NCBI RefSeq assembly: GCF_044377035.1
Contig: NZ_JBILJW010000017.1
Location: forward strand, 9,755-73,754
DNA from: Silanimonas sp044377035
GTDB lineage: Bacteria > Pseudomonadota > Gammaproteobacteria > Xanthomonadales > Xanthomonadaceae
Direction: 5' to 3'
Length of the DNA stretch: 64,000 nucleotides
Both the position numbers and the translations under genes were made by a program. This document shows positions 9,761 to 20,287 of this stretch, in pieces (positions within the stretch are counted from its first letter, which is position 1; every line of letters begins with the position of its first letter). The notes below the pieces were generated by a model. That model was not told the DNA's origin. It did not search any database and was given only the letters and a program-made list of their open reading frames with translations.

Positions 9761-10621
9761 TCACTCCAGTTCGCGGTGGTAGGTGAGGGCGTCGTCGCGT
9801 CCGAGCTCGCGGAAGTGCGCCGCCAGCGTCTCGGCCAGATAGACCGAGCGATGCCGGCCGCCGGTGCAGCCGAAGGCGATCGTGAGGTAGCTGCGGGTTT
9901 CGGATTCGAAGCGCGGCAACCAGCGCTCGACGAAGCCCCGGACCTCGGCGACGTAGTCCTGCACCTCGGCGATGCCGGCGAAGTGCGCCTGGATCAGGGC
10001 GTCGCGGCCGGTCAGCGGCCGCAGGGCCGGGTCCCAGTGCGGGTTCGGCAGGCAGCGGGTGTCGAAGACGAAATCGGCGTCCACCGGCAGGCCGCGCTTG
10101 TAGGCGAAGCTCTCGAACAGCACGGTGAGGCCCGGCCGGCGTCCGGCTTCCAGCTCGGTGAGCACGAGCTTGCGCAGCTGGTGCACGTTGAGCGCCGTGG
10201 TGTCGAAGACATGGTCGGCCAGGGCGCGCACCGGGCGCAGCACCTGGCGCTCCAGCGCGATGGCGTCGGGCAGGGCCAGGCCGAGCTGCGACAGCGGATG
10301 GCGCCGGCGGGTGTCGGAATAGCGCTTCACCAGCGTTGCGTCGGCCGCGTCGAAGAACACCAGACGGTGCTGGTAGCCGCGTTCGCCGACCGCCGAGAGC
10401 CATTGCCCGATGCTGCCCAGGTCGGCGTGGTGGTTGCGCACGTCGATACCGACCGCGAGCTTCTGGTGCGTCTCGCTGGTGCCGACGCTGTCGACGAAGC
10501 CGGGCAGCAGGTCGGCCGGCAGGTTGTCGACGCAGTAATAGCCGAGGTCCTCGAGCGTCCGCAGGGCGACGGACTTGCCGGCCCCCGACAACCCCGAAAC
10601 GACGGTGAGGGAGCGGCTCAT
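9761..10621 (-). CDS. rapZ: RNase adapter protein RapZ (YvcJ family)
   Basis: At 286 aa this has the family's typical length. Walker A GLSGAGKS is at residues 10-17, followed by the hallmark YYCVDNLPADLLP. The C-terminal FGCTGGRHRSVYLAE segment matches the domain that binds RNA and GlcN6P signals in E. coli. There RapZ directs RNase E to the sRNA GlmZ, tuning GlmS and so amino-sugar supply. Whether that sRNA circuit exists here is unknown; the neighbours rpoN, ptsN and hprK are the usual ones. Its ATG overlaps the hprK stop (ATGA). Confidence 0.94.
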   Translation of the reverse strand: MSRSLTVVSGLSGAGKSVALRTLEDLGYYCVDNLPADLLPGFVDSVGTSETHQKLAVGIDVRNHHADLGSIGQWLSAVGERGYQHRLVFFDAADATLVKRYSDTRRRHPLSQLGLALPDAIALERQVLRPVRALADHVFDTTALNVHQLRKLVLTELEAGRRPGLTVLFESFAYKRGLPVDADFVFDTRCLPNPHWDPALRPLTGRDALIQAHFAGIAEVQDYVAEVRGFVERWLPRFESETRSYLTIAFGCTGGRHRSVYLAETLAAHFRELGRDDALTYHRELE

Positions 10622-11571
10622 GGCGCGGCCTTGTCGAGCAGCGCGGAGTGGCGCGCGAGGAAGGCGGCCGCCGGATCGTCGCCCTTGGCCCGCAGGATGT
10701 GCAGGCGGGCGGCGGCTTCGGTCAGCACCGCGAGGTTGCGGCCCGCGGCCACCGGCAGGTTGATCACCGGGACGTCGAGGCCGAACACCGGGCGCGCAGC
10801 GGTCTCGCCGGTCAGCCGCGAGAGGCCTTCCACGTCCACCGCCTCGCCGGGACGCACGAGGTTGACGATCAGGCGCAGGTACTTGTTCCGCTTCACCGCG
10901 GTGTCGCCGAACATCTGGCGGATGTTCATGATGCCGAGGCCGCGCACTTCCAGCAGGTCCTGCAGCAGCTCGGGGCAGGTGCCGTCGAGCACGTCGGGCG
11001 CGATCTGGGTGAACTCCGGAGCGTCGTCGGCGACGAGGCGATGGCCGCGCGAGATCAGCTCCAGCGCCAGTTCGCTCTTGCCGAGCCCGGACTCGCCGGT
11101 GATCAGCACGCCGATGGAATAGATCTCGATGAACACGCCGTGCAGCGTGATGCGCGGCGCCAGCGCGCGCGCCAGCACGTATTGCAGTTGCGAGAGCAGT
11201 TCATGGCCGGCCTGCGGCGAGATCCACAGCGGCGTGCCGGTTTCCTCGGCGATGTCGCGCAGGTCGGTGGGGCAGCCCTGGTCGCGGGTGATCACCAGCG
11301 CGAGCGGCCGGAAGTCGACGATCTTCTGCAGGGTTTCCCAACGCTGCCGGGCGTCGAGCGAATCCAGCCACTGCAGCTCTTCGCGGCCGAGGATCTGCAG
11401 CTTGTTCGGGTGGATGACGTTGAGGTAACCCACCAGCGACGGCCGCCGCGTGCGGTGTTCCTCGGCTTCGAGGGCGCGGTCGCCGCCGGCCTGGCCGGAC
11501 AGCCAGCGCAGCCCGAGCCGGTCGCGGTGCTGTTCGAAGAGTTCGCGGGCGCTGAGTCGGCGCGGCAGCAT
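10618..11571 (-). CDS. hprK: HPr kinase/phosphorylase
   Basis: A 317-aa bifunctional enzyme that phosphorylates HPr on Ser46 and removes that phosphate. The N-terminal domain covers about residues 1-130. The kinase domain has the conserved LHGV His144, Walker A GESGLGKS at 159-166, VADD near 180, and the C-terminal signature region EVRGLGIMNIRQMFG. The frame stays open upstream into ptsN, but the ATG at 11571, 13 bases after the ptsN stop, gives the family's normal length. Its overlap with rapZ suggests coupled translation. Confidence 0.94.
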   Translation of the reverse strand: MLPRRLSARELFEQHRDRLGLRWLSGQAGGDRALEAEEHRTRRPSLVGYLNVIHPNKLQILGREELQWLDSLDARQRWETLQKIVDFRPLALVITRDQGCPTDLRDIAEETGTPLWISPQAGHELLSQLQYVLARALAPRITLHGVFIEIYSIGVLITGESGLGKSELALELISRGHRLVADDAPEFTQIAPDVLDGTCPELLQDLLEVRGLGIMNIRQMFGDTAVKRNKYLRLIVNLVRPGEAVDVEGLSRLTGETAARPVFGLDVPVINLPVAAGRNLAVLTEAAARLHILRAKGDDPAAAFLARHSALLDKAAP

Positions 11572-11584
11572 GCGCGGGGCCGTC

Positions 11585-12055
11585 TCAGGCCGCCGCGGAG
11601 TGGCCGGGACGCCAGTCGGCGACGAGCCGGAACAGCGCCTCGCTGTCGGTGGCGGCTCGCAGCCGGGCGCGGAAGCCCTCGTCCGCGAACATCTCGGCGA
11701 GCTGGGCGAGCAGCACGAGATGCTGCTGGGTGAAGTGTTCCGGCACCGCCAGCGCGAACAGAAGGTCGACCGGCTGGCCATCGCTGGCACCGAAATCCAC
11801 CGGCTCGGCGAGGCGGATGAAGGCCCCTGTCGCGACCGTCAGTGCCGGACTGCGGCCATGCGGAATGGCGACGCCGTGGCCCAGCCCGGTGCTGCCGAGG
11901 CGCTCGCGCTGGCAGAGGCTGTCAAAGAGGGCGCGTTCGCGCTCGGCATTGCCTTCGCCAAGCAGCTGGGCCAGTTGTTCGAGCAGGCGTTTCTTGGAAG
12001 AAACCTTGGCGCCCGCGAGTACGCGCGCGGGCGCCAGGAGGTCGAGGAGGTGCAT
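11585..12055 (-). CDS. ptsN: PTS IIA-like nitrogen-regulatory protein PtsN (EIIA-Ntr)
   Basis: A 156-aa EIIA of the fructose/nitrogen type. The phosphorylated residue is His66 in GVAIPHGRS. In studied bacteria the EIIA(Ntr) phosphorylation state controls K+ transport, stringent-response and sigma-54-linked functions. It lies downstream of hpf and upstream of hprK, as in other proteobacterial rpoN operons. Spacing to hpf is 30 bases. Confidence 0.94.
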   Translation of the reverse strand: MHLLDLLAPARVLAGAKVSSKKRLLEQLAQLLGEGNAERERALFDSLCQRERLGSTGLGHGVAIPHGRSPALTVATGAFIRLAEPVDFGASDGQPVDLLFALAVPEHFTQQHLVLLAQLAEMFADEGFRARLRAATDSEALFRLVADWRPGHSAAA

Positions 12056-12085
12056 GGGGATGGGGCTTGTGGGGCCGCGATGCCT

Positions 12086-12412
12086 TCAGCCGAAGCTGCC
12101 GGAGCGGACCGCGGATTCGCCGCGGTGGTGGTCGGTGATGCGCTCTTTTTCCTTGAGCACGATGCGGTCGAGCTTGTCGACCAGCAGGTCGATGGCGGCA
12201 TACATGTCGGCGGCCTCGGCTTCGGCGTGCAGCGCCTTGCCGCGGGGGGTGAACGTGGCTTCGGCCTTGTGCTGGAGCTTGTCGACGGAAAGCAGGACGC
12301 GCACGTCGAGATGGTGGTCGAAATGGCGGGAGATCCGCTCGAGCTTCGCCGTCACGAAGTCCTTCAGGGCCGGGGTGATGTCGATCTGGTGGCCGCTCAC
12401 TTCAAGGCGCAT
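12086..12412 (-). CDS. hpf: Ribosome hibernation promoting factor (short HPF/RaiA family)
   Basis: A 108-aa protein of the sigma-54 modulation/S30EA family. The MRLEVSGHQIDITPALKDFV start and the VDKLDRIVLKEKERITDHH region fit the beta-alpha-beta-beta-beta-alpha fold that binds the 30S decoding centre. It lacks the C-terminal extension of long HPF, so it is the short form that pairs with RMF-type dimerisation. It is preceded by a good AAGGAG site 9 bases before the ATG and a gap of about 100 bases after rpoN, so it may also have its own promoter. Confidence 0.92.
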   Translation of the reverse strand: MRLEVSGHQIDITPALKDFVTAKLERISRHFDHHLDVRVLLSVDKLQHKAEATFTPRGKALHAEAEAADMYAAIDLLVDKLDRIVLKEKERITDHHRGESAVRSGSFG

Positions 12413-12457
12413 GGGCGCGTTCTCCTTGCTGGGACAAACAAACCTTCACTAGGAGGC

Positions 12458-12463
12458 AGCATA
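12458..12463 (-). promoter_or_regulatory. Candidate internal promoter of hpf
   Basis: On the minus strand the sequence is TATGCT, with TTCGCC 17 bases upstream as a weak -35. The predicted start point lies about 40 bases before the hpf ATG. The spacer holds a C-run/G-run inverted repeat. An internal stationary-phase promoter for hpf would make sense but is unproven. Confidence 0.3.
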
Positions 12464-12510
12464 CGCCCCTCGGGGGAGGGGGCGAAGGGGAACCACGTCA
12501 AATTTCGATG

Positions 12511-13944
12511 TCAGCGTTGCCCGCGCTCGGAGGAGGGCGGGAGGCCCAGCCCTTCTCGGTATTTCGCCACGGTGCGCCGCGCCACGGCGATGCCCTCGGC
12601 CTTCAGTGCATCGGCAAGCGCTTGATCCGAAAGCGGTTTCCCGGCGGGTTCGGCCTCGATCATCTTGCGGATCATGGCCTGCACGGCGGTGGACGAGGCC
12701 GCGCCCCCGTGCTCGGTGGCCAGCCCGGCGCTGAAGAAGAACTTGAACTCGAAGGTGCCGCGGGGGGTGCGCAGGTACTTGCGCGTCGTGGCGCGCGAGA
12801 TCGTCGATTCGTGGAGATCGAGCTGCTCGGCGACGTCGCGCAGGGTGAGTGGCCGCATCGCTTCGAGGCCGTGGTCGAGGAAGGCGCTCTGCGTGCGGAC
12901 GATGGCCTCGGCCACCCGCTGCAGGGTTTCGCCGCGGTTCTCCAGGGCTTTGATGAGCCACCGTGCTTCCTGGAGCTGGCCGCGAAGGTAGGCGTCGTCG
13001 TCGCGACTGCAGCGCCCGATCAGGCCTTGGTAGTGCGAGTTCAGCCGGAGCCCGCCACCACCGCGGGCCATGCGGACGCGCCAGACGCCGCGCTGCTTCA
13101 GCGCGATCGCATCCGGCTGCACGTATTCGGCCGGCGCACCGTCGAAGCGGGCGCCGGGCTTCGGGTCGAGCGCCTTCACGAGCGCGATGGCTTCGACGAG
13201 CGCGGTGGTGTCGACGCCGAGATCGGCGGCCAGCCGGTCCGGGCGCTGCCGGGCGATGGCGTCGAGGTGCGCCGCCACCAGCCGCTGCGCGAGGGCCAGT
13301 CCCGGCGTGTCGACGGACAACGCGGCGAGCTGCAGGCCCAGGCACTCGGCGAGGTCACGCGCACCGCAGCCGATCGGATCGAACTGCTGCACGAGGCGCA
13401 GCAGCGCCCGCACGTCGTCCAAGGTGACGTCGAGCGCGGCGGGCAGGGCGGCGGGCAAGGCCTCCAGCGGCTCGCGCAGGTAGCCGTCGTCGTCCAGCGC
13501 ATCGATCACGGCTTCGCCGATGGCTTCGTCGCGGGCGGAGTGCACGCTCATCCGGAGCTGCCAGCGAAGGTGTTCATGCAGACCCGGTGCGGCGCCGGCG
13601 TCCTCGCGCTCACCATCGTCGTCATCGCGCTGGCGCGGGCCGGCATCGTCGTCGCCGAGCGTCCAATCCTCATCGGTGAACGCTTCGTCGACCTCGTCGG
13701 CCGCCTCGGCGCCGGCGCCCTCCGCATCCTCCGGCGCTTCGTTCGCGGGGCTGTCGTCCAGCGTCGCGGCGGCACCCTCGTCGTCGCCCGGTTCGGCGAG
13801 TTCGAGCAGGGGGTTCGATTCGACGGCGGCCTGCAGTTCGGCCTCGAGTTCGATCTGCGAAAGCTGCAGCAGGCGGATGGCCTGCCTCAGCTGCGGCGTG
13901 AGTGCCAGCGCCGTGCCGAGCTTGGCCTGCAGGGCGGGCTTCAT
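12511..13944 (-). CDS. rpoN: RNA polymerase sigma-54 factor
   Basis: A 477-aa RpoN. Region I, the Gln/Leu-rich activator-responsive segment, is the LTPQLRQAIRLLQLSQIELE stretch at residues 15-34. An acidic region II (about 55-110) follows, then the core-binding domain and the DNA-binding HTH. The C-terminal RpoN box is ARRTVAKYRE near residue 460. It directs transcription from -24/-12 promoters with bEBP activators. It lies 10 bases after lptB in the LPS/PTS operon. Confidence 0.96.
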   Translation of the reverse strand: MKPALQAKLGTALALTPQLRQAIRLLQLSQIELEAELQAAVESNPLLELAEPGDDEGAAATLDDSPANEAPEDAEGAGAEAADEVDEAFTDEDWTLGDDDAGPRQRDDDDGEREDAGAAPGLHEHLRWQLRMSVHSARDEAIGEAVIDALDDDGYLREPLEALPAALPAALDVTLDDVRALLRLVQQFDPIGCGARDLAECLGLQLAALSVDTPGLALAQRLVAAHLDAIARQRPDRLAADLGVDTTALVEAIALVKALDPKPGARFDGAPAEYVQPDAIALKQRGVWRVRMARGGGGLRLNSHYQGLIGRCSRDDDAYLRGQLQEARWLIKALENRGETLQRVAEAIVRTQSAFLDHGLEAMRPLTLRDVAEQLDLHESTISRATTRKYLRTPRGTFEFKFFFSAGLATEHGGAASSTAVQAMIRKMIEAEPAGKPLSDQALADALKAEGIAVARRTVAKYREGLGLPPSSERGQR

Positions 13945-13954
13945 GGCCGCGGCC

Positions 13955-14673
<719 letters not shown>

Positions 14674-14674
<1 letters not shown>

Positions 14675-15183
14675 CAGTTGCCGGCCGGGCGGACTTTGGG
14701 CTGGATCGTCATCTGCACCCGGTTGCCGTCGCCGCCGCTGTCGATGCTGCCGGTGTCGAGGTTGTAGCGGATGGTCTCGGCCTGGAGGTCGCCGCGCGCC
14801 TGCGCCACGCGGGCGCCGCCGGCCAGAAGCATGATCTCGTCGTCGGGCGCGTAGGTGACGCGCGCCGCCTGCGCATCGACGACTTCGCCGCGGTCGTTCT
14901 CCTGGCGGATCCGCACCGGGCTGCCCTCGAGGACGATGCGTTGCACGTCGCCGCCGCGCCGTTCCACCGTGGCCGTCGCGGCATTCACCTGCAGCGAGCC
15001 CTGGGTGATCTCGACGCTGCCGCTCATGACGATGCTGTCGTCGTCGCCGAGGCCGCCAGTCTGGCGGTCGGAGCGCACGCCCATCGGTTGTTCGCGGTCG
15101 TTCTTGCGCGCCTCAAGGGCGGGGGCCGTCAGCAGGGGCAGCAGGACGACCAGAAGGCTCGGGATAGAACGTCGCATCGACAT
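14674..15183 (-). CDS. lptA: LPS transport periplasmic protein LptA
   Basis: A 169-aa exported beta-jellyroll protein that bridges LptC to LptD. A signal peptide (residues about 1-25, cleavage likely after an Ala near LTAPALEA) is followed by the OstA-like repeat region with SGSVEITQGSLQVNAATATVERR and GGARVAQARGDLQAETIRYN. A second ATG two codons in (15177) is also possible. The start lies inside the end of lptC, an overlap of about 70 bases in a different frame. Confidence 0.92.
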
Positions 15184-15709
15184 CGGCGAGGAGCTCGTAG
15201 GTTTTGGCCTGCATGTCCACGTCGAGGCCGGTCGCCTGAAGTATAGAGCGGCCTTGCGTGACGGTCACCGCGGCGTCGGTGCGCACCCGCTCCGATTCAG
15301 TGAACACGCTCAGGTGGTCGGTGCTGAATCGCGCCTGGCGTCCGTCGGCCTCCGGGGGCGCCAGCATCTCCACGCCGCCTTCCAGCCGGACTTCGTCGTT
15401 GTCGGGGCCGATCCACGCCGTAGCCGAGCGGGCGTCCCAGCGTTGCCCGGGGGTTTCGCCCGGGAAGCCGAAGCGCGGCTCGGTCAGCGTCGTGACCTCC
15501 GCGTCCTGGTCGCGCTCGAGCAGCGGCCCCGCGACGGTGAAGCCTTCGCTGCCGTCCTTCCGCAGGCCCGTCATCTCGAAGCCTTCGAGCCGGTAATCGG
15601 CACGGCTGTCGATGGCGGGCGGGGCCGGTGTCTCGCGCAGCCACCACAGCGCGGCGCCGGTGGCGGCCGCGCCGATCGCGAGCAGCACGCCCAGCCAGAC
15701 GCGGCTCAT
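15113..15709 (-). CDS. lptC: LPS export ABC transporter periplasmic protein LptC
   Basis: At 198 aa this has one N-terminal membrane anchor (about residues 5-24) and a periplasmic LptC/YrbK domain with the typical YRLEGFEMTGL and LTEPRF patterns. It ends in a Pro/Ala-rich tail. It receives LPS from LptB2FG and passes it to LptA. The ATG at 15709 overlaps the kdsC stop in the ATGA pattern; the frame is open further upstream but only inside kdsC. Its last 24 codons overlap lptA. Confidence 0.92.
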   Translation of the reverse strand: MSRVWLGVLLAIGAAATGAALWWLRETPAPPAIDSRADYRLEGFEMTGLRKDGSEGFTVAGPLLERDQDAEVTTLTEPRFGFPGETPGQRWDARSATAWIGPDNDEVRLEGGVEMLAPPEADGRQARFSTDHLSVFTESERVRTDAAVTVTQGRSILQATGLDVDMQAKTYELLADVDATFYPEPSGRPAAPADGPRP

Positions 15710-16257
15710 CGCAGGAAGCTCGCCAGCACGGCCTCGGCCTTGCCCTGCGCGCCGAGGATCAGGTCGCAGAGCTCGCGGGCGGCGCCCTGGCCACCGCCCG
15801 CGCGGGTGCGCCAATGCACGCGCTCCTTCACCCAAGCGTGAGCGTTCGCGGGCGCGACGGCGAGGCCGGCGATGCCCATCGCGCCCAGGTCGACGAGGTC
15901 GTCGCCCATCATCGCGGCCTCGGCCGGGGTGTGGCCGTACTTCGCGCAAAGCGATTCGAGCAGGGCGCGCTTGTCCTTGACGCCGATGTGCACCTCGGTG
16001 AGGCGCAACTCGCGCCCGCGCGCTTCCGCGACGGCGCTGTGGCGTGCCGTGGCCAGCGCGACCTGCACGCCGTGCTCTTCGAGCAGGCGCAGGCCCATGC
16101 CGTCATGGATGTCGAAGGCCTTGAGCTCGCGGCCCTCGGCGTCGAGCCACAGGCGGCCGTCGGTCAGGGTGCCGTCGACATCAAAGCAGGCGAGGCGCAC
16201 CCGCGCCGCGCGTTCGCGGATGTCGGCGGGGTAGTCGGCGAGGTGGGCGTAGGCCAT
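15706..16257 (-). CDS. kdsC: 3-deoxy-D-manno-octulosonate-8-phosphate phosphatase
   Basis: A 183-aa HAD-family phosphatase giving free Kdo from Kdo-8-P. HAD motif I, FDVDGTLTDG, lies at residues 25-34, with the catalytic Asp pair. Motif II is in ATARHS, the conserved Lys in GVKDK, and motif IV in MMGDDLVDL. It acts on the Kdo path with KdsD, encoded 3 bases upstream. Confidence 0.95.
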   Translation of the reverse strand: MAYAHLADYPADIRERAARVRLACFDVDGTLTDGRLWLDAEGRELKAFDIHDGMGLRLLEEHGVQVALATARHSAVAEARGRELRLTEVHIGVKDKRALLESLCAKYGHTPAEAAMMGDDLVDLGAMGIAGLAVAPANAHAWVKERVHWRTRAGGGQGAARELCDLILGAQGKAEAVLASFLR

Positions 16258-16260
16258 GGC

Positions 16261-17262
16261 TCAGACCACCCGCGCGTTGAGCAGGTCGATGAAGTTCAGT
16301 GCACCGACGACGCGACGCTCGGCGTCGACGACCACCAGCGCGTTGACCTTGTGCTCCTCCATCGCATGGACGGCGGCGCTGGCCAGCGCGTCCGGGGCGA
16401 TGGTCTTGGGCGAACGGCCCATCACCTTCGCCACGGCGTCGCCGCGCACGTCCAGCGTCGGGTTGTCGAGCGCGCGACGCAGGTCGCCGTCGGTGAACAC
16501 GCCGACGAGCCGGTCTTCCGCATCGACGACGGCCGTCATGCCGAGACGGCCGCGGCTCATCACCACCAGCGCTTGCGCGATGGATGCCTCCGCGGCGACG
16601 CGCGGCACATCGTCGCCGGCGTGCATGACGTCGCGGATGGTCAGCAGCAGGCGGCGGCCCAGCGCGCCGGCCGGGTGCGAGCGGGCGAAGTCCTCCGGCG
16701 TGAAGCCGCGAGCCTCGAGCACCGCCACCGCGAGCGCGTCGCCGAGGGCCAGCGATGCCGTGGTGCTGGTGGTCGGGGCGAGGTTATGCGGGCAGGCCTC
16801 GGAGGGCACCGAGACGTCCAAGTGCACGTCGGCCAGCTGGGCCATCGACGAGCCGGGGCGCCCGGTCATGGCGATCAGCGGCACGCCCATGCGTTTCAGC
16901 GCCGGGGCGATCATCAGGATCTCGTCGCTTTCGCCCGAATACGACAGCGCCAGAACGACGTCGCGCTCGGTGACCATGCCGAGGTCGCCATGGCTGGCTT
17001 CGCCCGGATGCATGAAGAAGGCCGGGGTTCCGGTGGAAGCGAGGGTGGCGGCGATCTTCCTGGCGATATGGCCCGACTTGCCCATGCCGGTGCAGACGAT
17101 GCGGCCGTGGCAGGCCAGTACCCGTGCGCAGGCCGCGCTGAAGGCGCCGTCGAGGCGGCTGGCGAGCGCGGCGAGTGCGGTGGCTTCCTCGCCGATCACG
17201 CGCCGGCCGGTGCGGGCGAAATCGGGCATTTCCGGGGCGGCGGCGGCCGCTGGGGCACTCAT
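16261..17262 (-). CDS. kdsD: Arabinose-5-phosphate isomerase
   Basis: A 333-aa enzyme converting ribulose-5-P to arabinose-5-P, the first step toward Kdo. The N-terminal SIS sugar-isomerase domain (about 40-190) has CTGMGKSGHIARKIAATL and HPGEASHGDLG. A pair of CBS domains fills the C-terminal third (about 210-330). It is the first gene of the minus-strand LPS/rpoN/PTS operon, divergent from the bolA-murA pair. The shared 70-base gap therefore probably holds both promoters. Confidence 0.95.
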   Translation of the reverse strand: MSAPAAAAAPEMPDFARTGRRVIGEEATALAALASRLDGAFSAACARVLACHGRIVCTGMGKSGHIARKIAATLASTGTPAFFMHPGEASHGDLGMVTERDVVLALSYSGESDEILMIAPALKRMGVPLIAMTGRPGSSMAQLADVHLDVSVPSEACPHNLAPTTSTTASLALGDALAVAVLEARGFTPEDFARSHPAGALGRRLLLTIRDVMHAGDDVPRVAAEASIAQALVVMSRGRLGMTAVVDAEDRLVGVFTDGDLRRALDNPTLDVRGDAVAKVMGRSPKTIAPDALASAAVHAMEEHKVNALVVVDAERRVVGALNFIDLLNARVV

Positions 17263-17279
17263 GGGAAGCCTTCGGGGAG

Positions 17280-17285
17280 TACAAT
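17280..17285 (+). promoter_or_regulatory. Candidate -10 box of the bolA-murA operon
   Basis: TACAAT lies 47 bases before the bolA-family ATG in the short gap divergent from kdsD. No convincing -35 is seen at the expected spacing. Confidence 0.35.
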
Positions 17286-17304
17286 GAGCCTCCTAGTTTA
17301 CGGC

Positions 17305-17319
17305 AGGGCCTTCGGCCCT
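17305..17319 (+). repeat. Small perfect hairpin in the bolA leader
   Basis: AGGGCC-TTC-GGCCCT forms a 6-bp perfect stem with a three-base loop inside the predicted leader, 13 bases before the ATG. It could mask or shape the ribosome site. No U-run follows, so it is not a terminator. Confidence 0.5.
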
Positions 17320-17332
17320 CTTCGCCTCCTCC

Positions 17333-17569
17333 ATGAATGCAGATTTCGTGCGCCAGCTGATCGAAGCTGGCCTGCCCGGCGCCCGGGTCCACGTCGAGGG
17401 CGCCGACGGCGTGCACTTCGAAGCCACGGTCGTCAGCCCGGCCTTCGCCGGCAAGCTGCCGTTGGCCCGCCATCGCATGGTCTACGCGACGCTCGGCGAG
17501 CGCATGGGCGGCGAGATCCACGCCCTGGCCCTCCGTACCCTCACCCCTGACGAAGCCGACCGGAACTGA
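17333..17569 (+). CDS. ibaG: BolA/IbaG family protein
   Basis: A 78-aa BolA-fold protein. The class II KH-like fold is suggested by the DGVHFEATVVSPAFAGKLPL segment and the HRMVYATLGERMGGEIHAL helix-strand region with its conserved His. BolA proteins bind monothiol glutaredoxins and [2Fe-2S] clusters; IbaG (YrbA) is the one linked to murA and acid stress in E. coli. Here too it is followed after one base by murA. Named by position and size. Confidence 0.85.
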   Translation: MNADFVRQLIEAGLPGARVHVEGADGVHFEATVVSPAFAGKLPLARHRMVYATLGERMGGEIHALALRTLTPDEADRN

Positions 17570-17570
17570 C

Positions 17571-18830
<1,260 letters not shown>

Positions 18831-18834
18831 TCGC

Positions 18835-19509
18835 GTGCAGCGCGTTGGCGAGGACATCCTCGCGGCCCTCGACGCCGCGGCCAACGCCCCGGTACCGCCG
18901 CGCGTCGGCGAAGTGCTGGGTGCGGGCGGTGCCTCGGCCTTCGGCTTCACCCTCGTTGTGCTGTGCCTGCCCTTCCTGCAGCCGATCTCGCTCGGCCCCT
19001 TGGGCACCATCGGCGGGCTCGCGCTCGCCGGTATCGGCTGGCAGCTGGCGCGCGGTGATGCGCGCCCGTGGCTGCCCGAGTCACTCTCGCAAGCGCAGCT
19101 CGACGCGAACCAGTGGCGCCAGCTCGCCGCCGCTGCGCGCAAGGTGCTGGGCTGGGCGTCGAAACTCGTTCGCCCGCGACTCGGGCATTGGACCGAAGGC
19201 CGTCGCGGCCATCGCATCGCCGGCTCGCTGGTCGTGGTCGCGGCGCTGCTGCTGGCGATTCCCGTCGGCGGCATCCCGCTGAACAACCTGCTGCCGGCGC
19301 TCGCCATCATTTGCGCCGCCTTGGCGTTGATGGCCGACGACGGCCTGATGTTCCTGTTCGCGCTGTTCTGGCTGGCCGTGACGGTCGGTTACTTCATCGT
19401 CCTGTACGAAGTGTTCGTAGCGATGGCGATGAAGGCTTGGGCGCTGTTCCACCTCTGGCCCACGGCGTGGTCGCTGGTCGAGGCCGGTTGGCGGACCCTC
19501 GGGGCCTGA
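18835..19509 (+). CDS. ExoD family membrane protein
   Basis: A 224-aa inner-membrane protein of the ExoD family, named for an exopolysaccharide defect in Rhizobium; its molecular role is not known. Family marks are the FGFTLVVLCLPFLQPISLG segment and a second hydrophobic block at about 120-200 (PVGGIPLNNLLPALAI). I count four to five membrane spans. It starts with GTG, 4 bases after the murA stop, and no other start gives the full domain. Confidence 0.82.
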   Translation: MQRVGEDILAALDAAANAPVPPRVGEVLGAGGASAFGFTLVVLCLPFLQPISLGPLGTIGGLALAGIGWQLARGDARPWLPESLSQAQLDANQWRQLAAAARKVLGWASKLVRPRLGHWTEGRRGHRIAGSLVVVAALLLAIPVGGIPLNNLLPALAIICAALALMADDGLMFLFALFWLAVTVGYFIVLYEVFVAMAMKAWALFHLWPTAWSLVEAGWRTLGA

Positions 19510-19539
19510 TCGGCCGTCGCGGCGCGACCGCCGCTGGCA

Positions 19540-20250
19540 TCAGCCGCGGCGCAGCAGCCGCATCTCGACCGTATCGCCGTCGTCCTCGCGCTGTTCGATG
19601 CGCAAGGGCAGATGGCCGTCGTCGCGGTCGAGCCACAGCACCGTGGTGCGGCCGCTGGCGTCGTCGCGTCGCCGCTCGATGCGCAGGCCCTGTTCGGAGG
19701 CCGCGCCCATCGGCACCGCTTCGGCCTCGCCGATCCACCAGGTCTGCGCTTCCACCGCGTTGCGGCCGGCCACCTGCAGGGCCTGTGCACCGCGTTTCCC
19801 GCCGGCGACGGACTGCATCAGCGCCACGGTGAGCAGCTGCCGATCGAGGATGCCGCGCACATAGGGGGCCTCCTGGCGTTCGTCGCGGTTGCGCAGGGTG
19901 ATGCGGCCCGCGGCGGCATCGACGACGGCGCTGCGCTCGCGCGAGTTGAAGCTGGTCTTCTGCGCGTAGCGGTAGTCGAGCGTTTCCGGGCGGCCATCGA
20001 CGTAGCGGAAGCGGCTCGATTCGTCGATGCGCACGCCGGCGATCTTGGCCAGCCCCTGCGTGCCCCGCGTCTCGCTGGTGAAGCGCCAGTCGTTGCCGTC
20101 GCGTGCGAGGCGCAGCGTCGCTTCGCCGAGCACATCGCCGTTGCGACGGACCTCGTAGGTCGCGCTGAACGGGGCCACCGGCGCGGCCGTCGCCGGGAGG
20201 GCCAGTGCCAGCGATAGCGCCATGGCGCCGCGGAGCAGGATCGAACGCAT
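19540..20250 (-). CDS. DUF3108 domain-containing exported protein
   Basis: A 236-aa protein with a Sec signal peptide (cleavage likely at ALPATAA-P) and a DUF3108 domain. The family's FSATYEVRRNGDVLGEATL start and the late Trp/Leu-rich strand TTVLWLDRDDGHLPLRIE are visible. Function unknown. Linkage to purM-purN is shared with Pseudomonas and Xanthomonas. The start at 20250 is preceded by AAGGA and gives the signal peptide; the frame is open further upstream into purN. It converges with the exoD-like gene 30 bases away. Confidence 0.85.
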   Translation of the reverse strand: MRSILLRGAMALSLALALPATAAPVAPFSATYEVRRNGDVLGEATLRLARDGNDWRFTSETRGTQGLAKIAGVRIDESSRFRYVDGRPETLDYRYAQKTSFNSRERSAVVDAAAGRITLRNRDERQEAPYVRGILDRQLLTVALMQSVAGGKRGAQALQVAGRNAVEAQTWWIGEAEAVPMGAASEQGLRIERRRDDASGRTTVLWLDRDDGHLPLRIEQREDDGDTVEMRLLRRG

Positions 20251-20287
20251 GGGGAGGTCCTTCGTGGTGTCGTCGAGGGCGCCGCGC

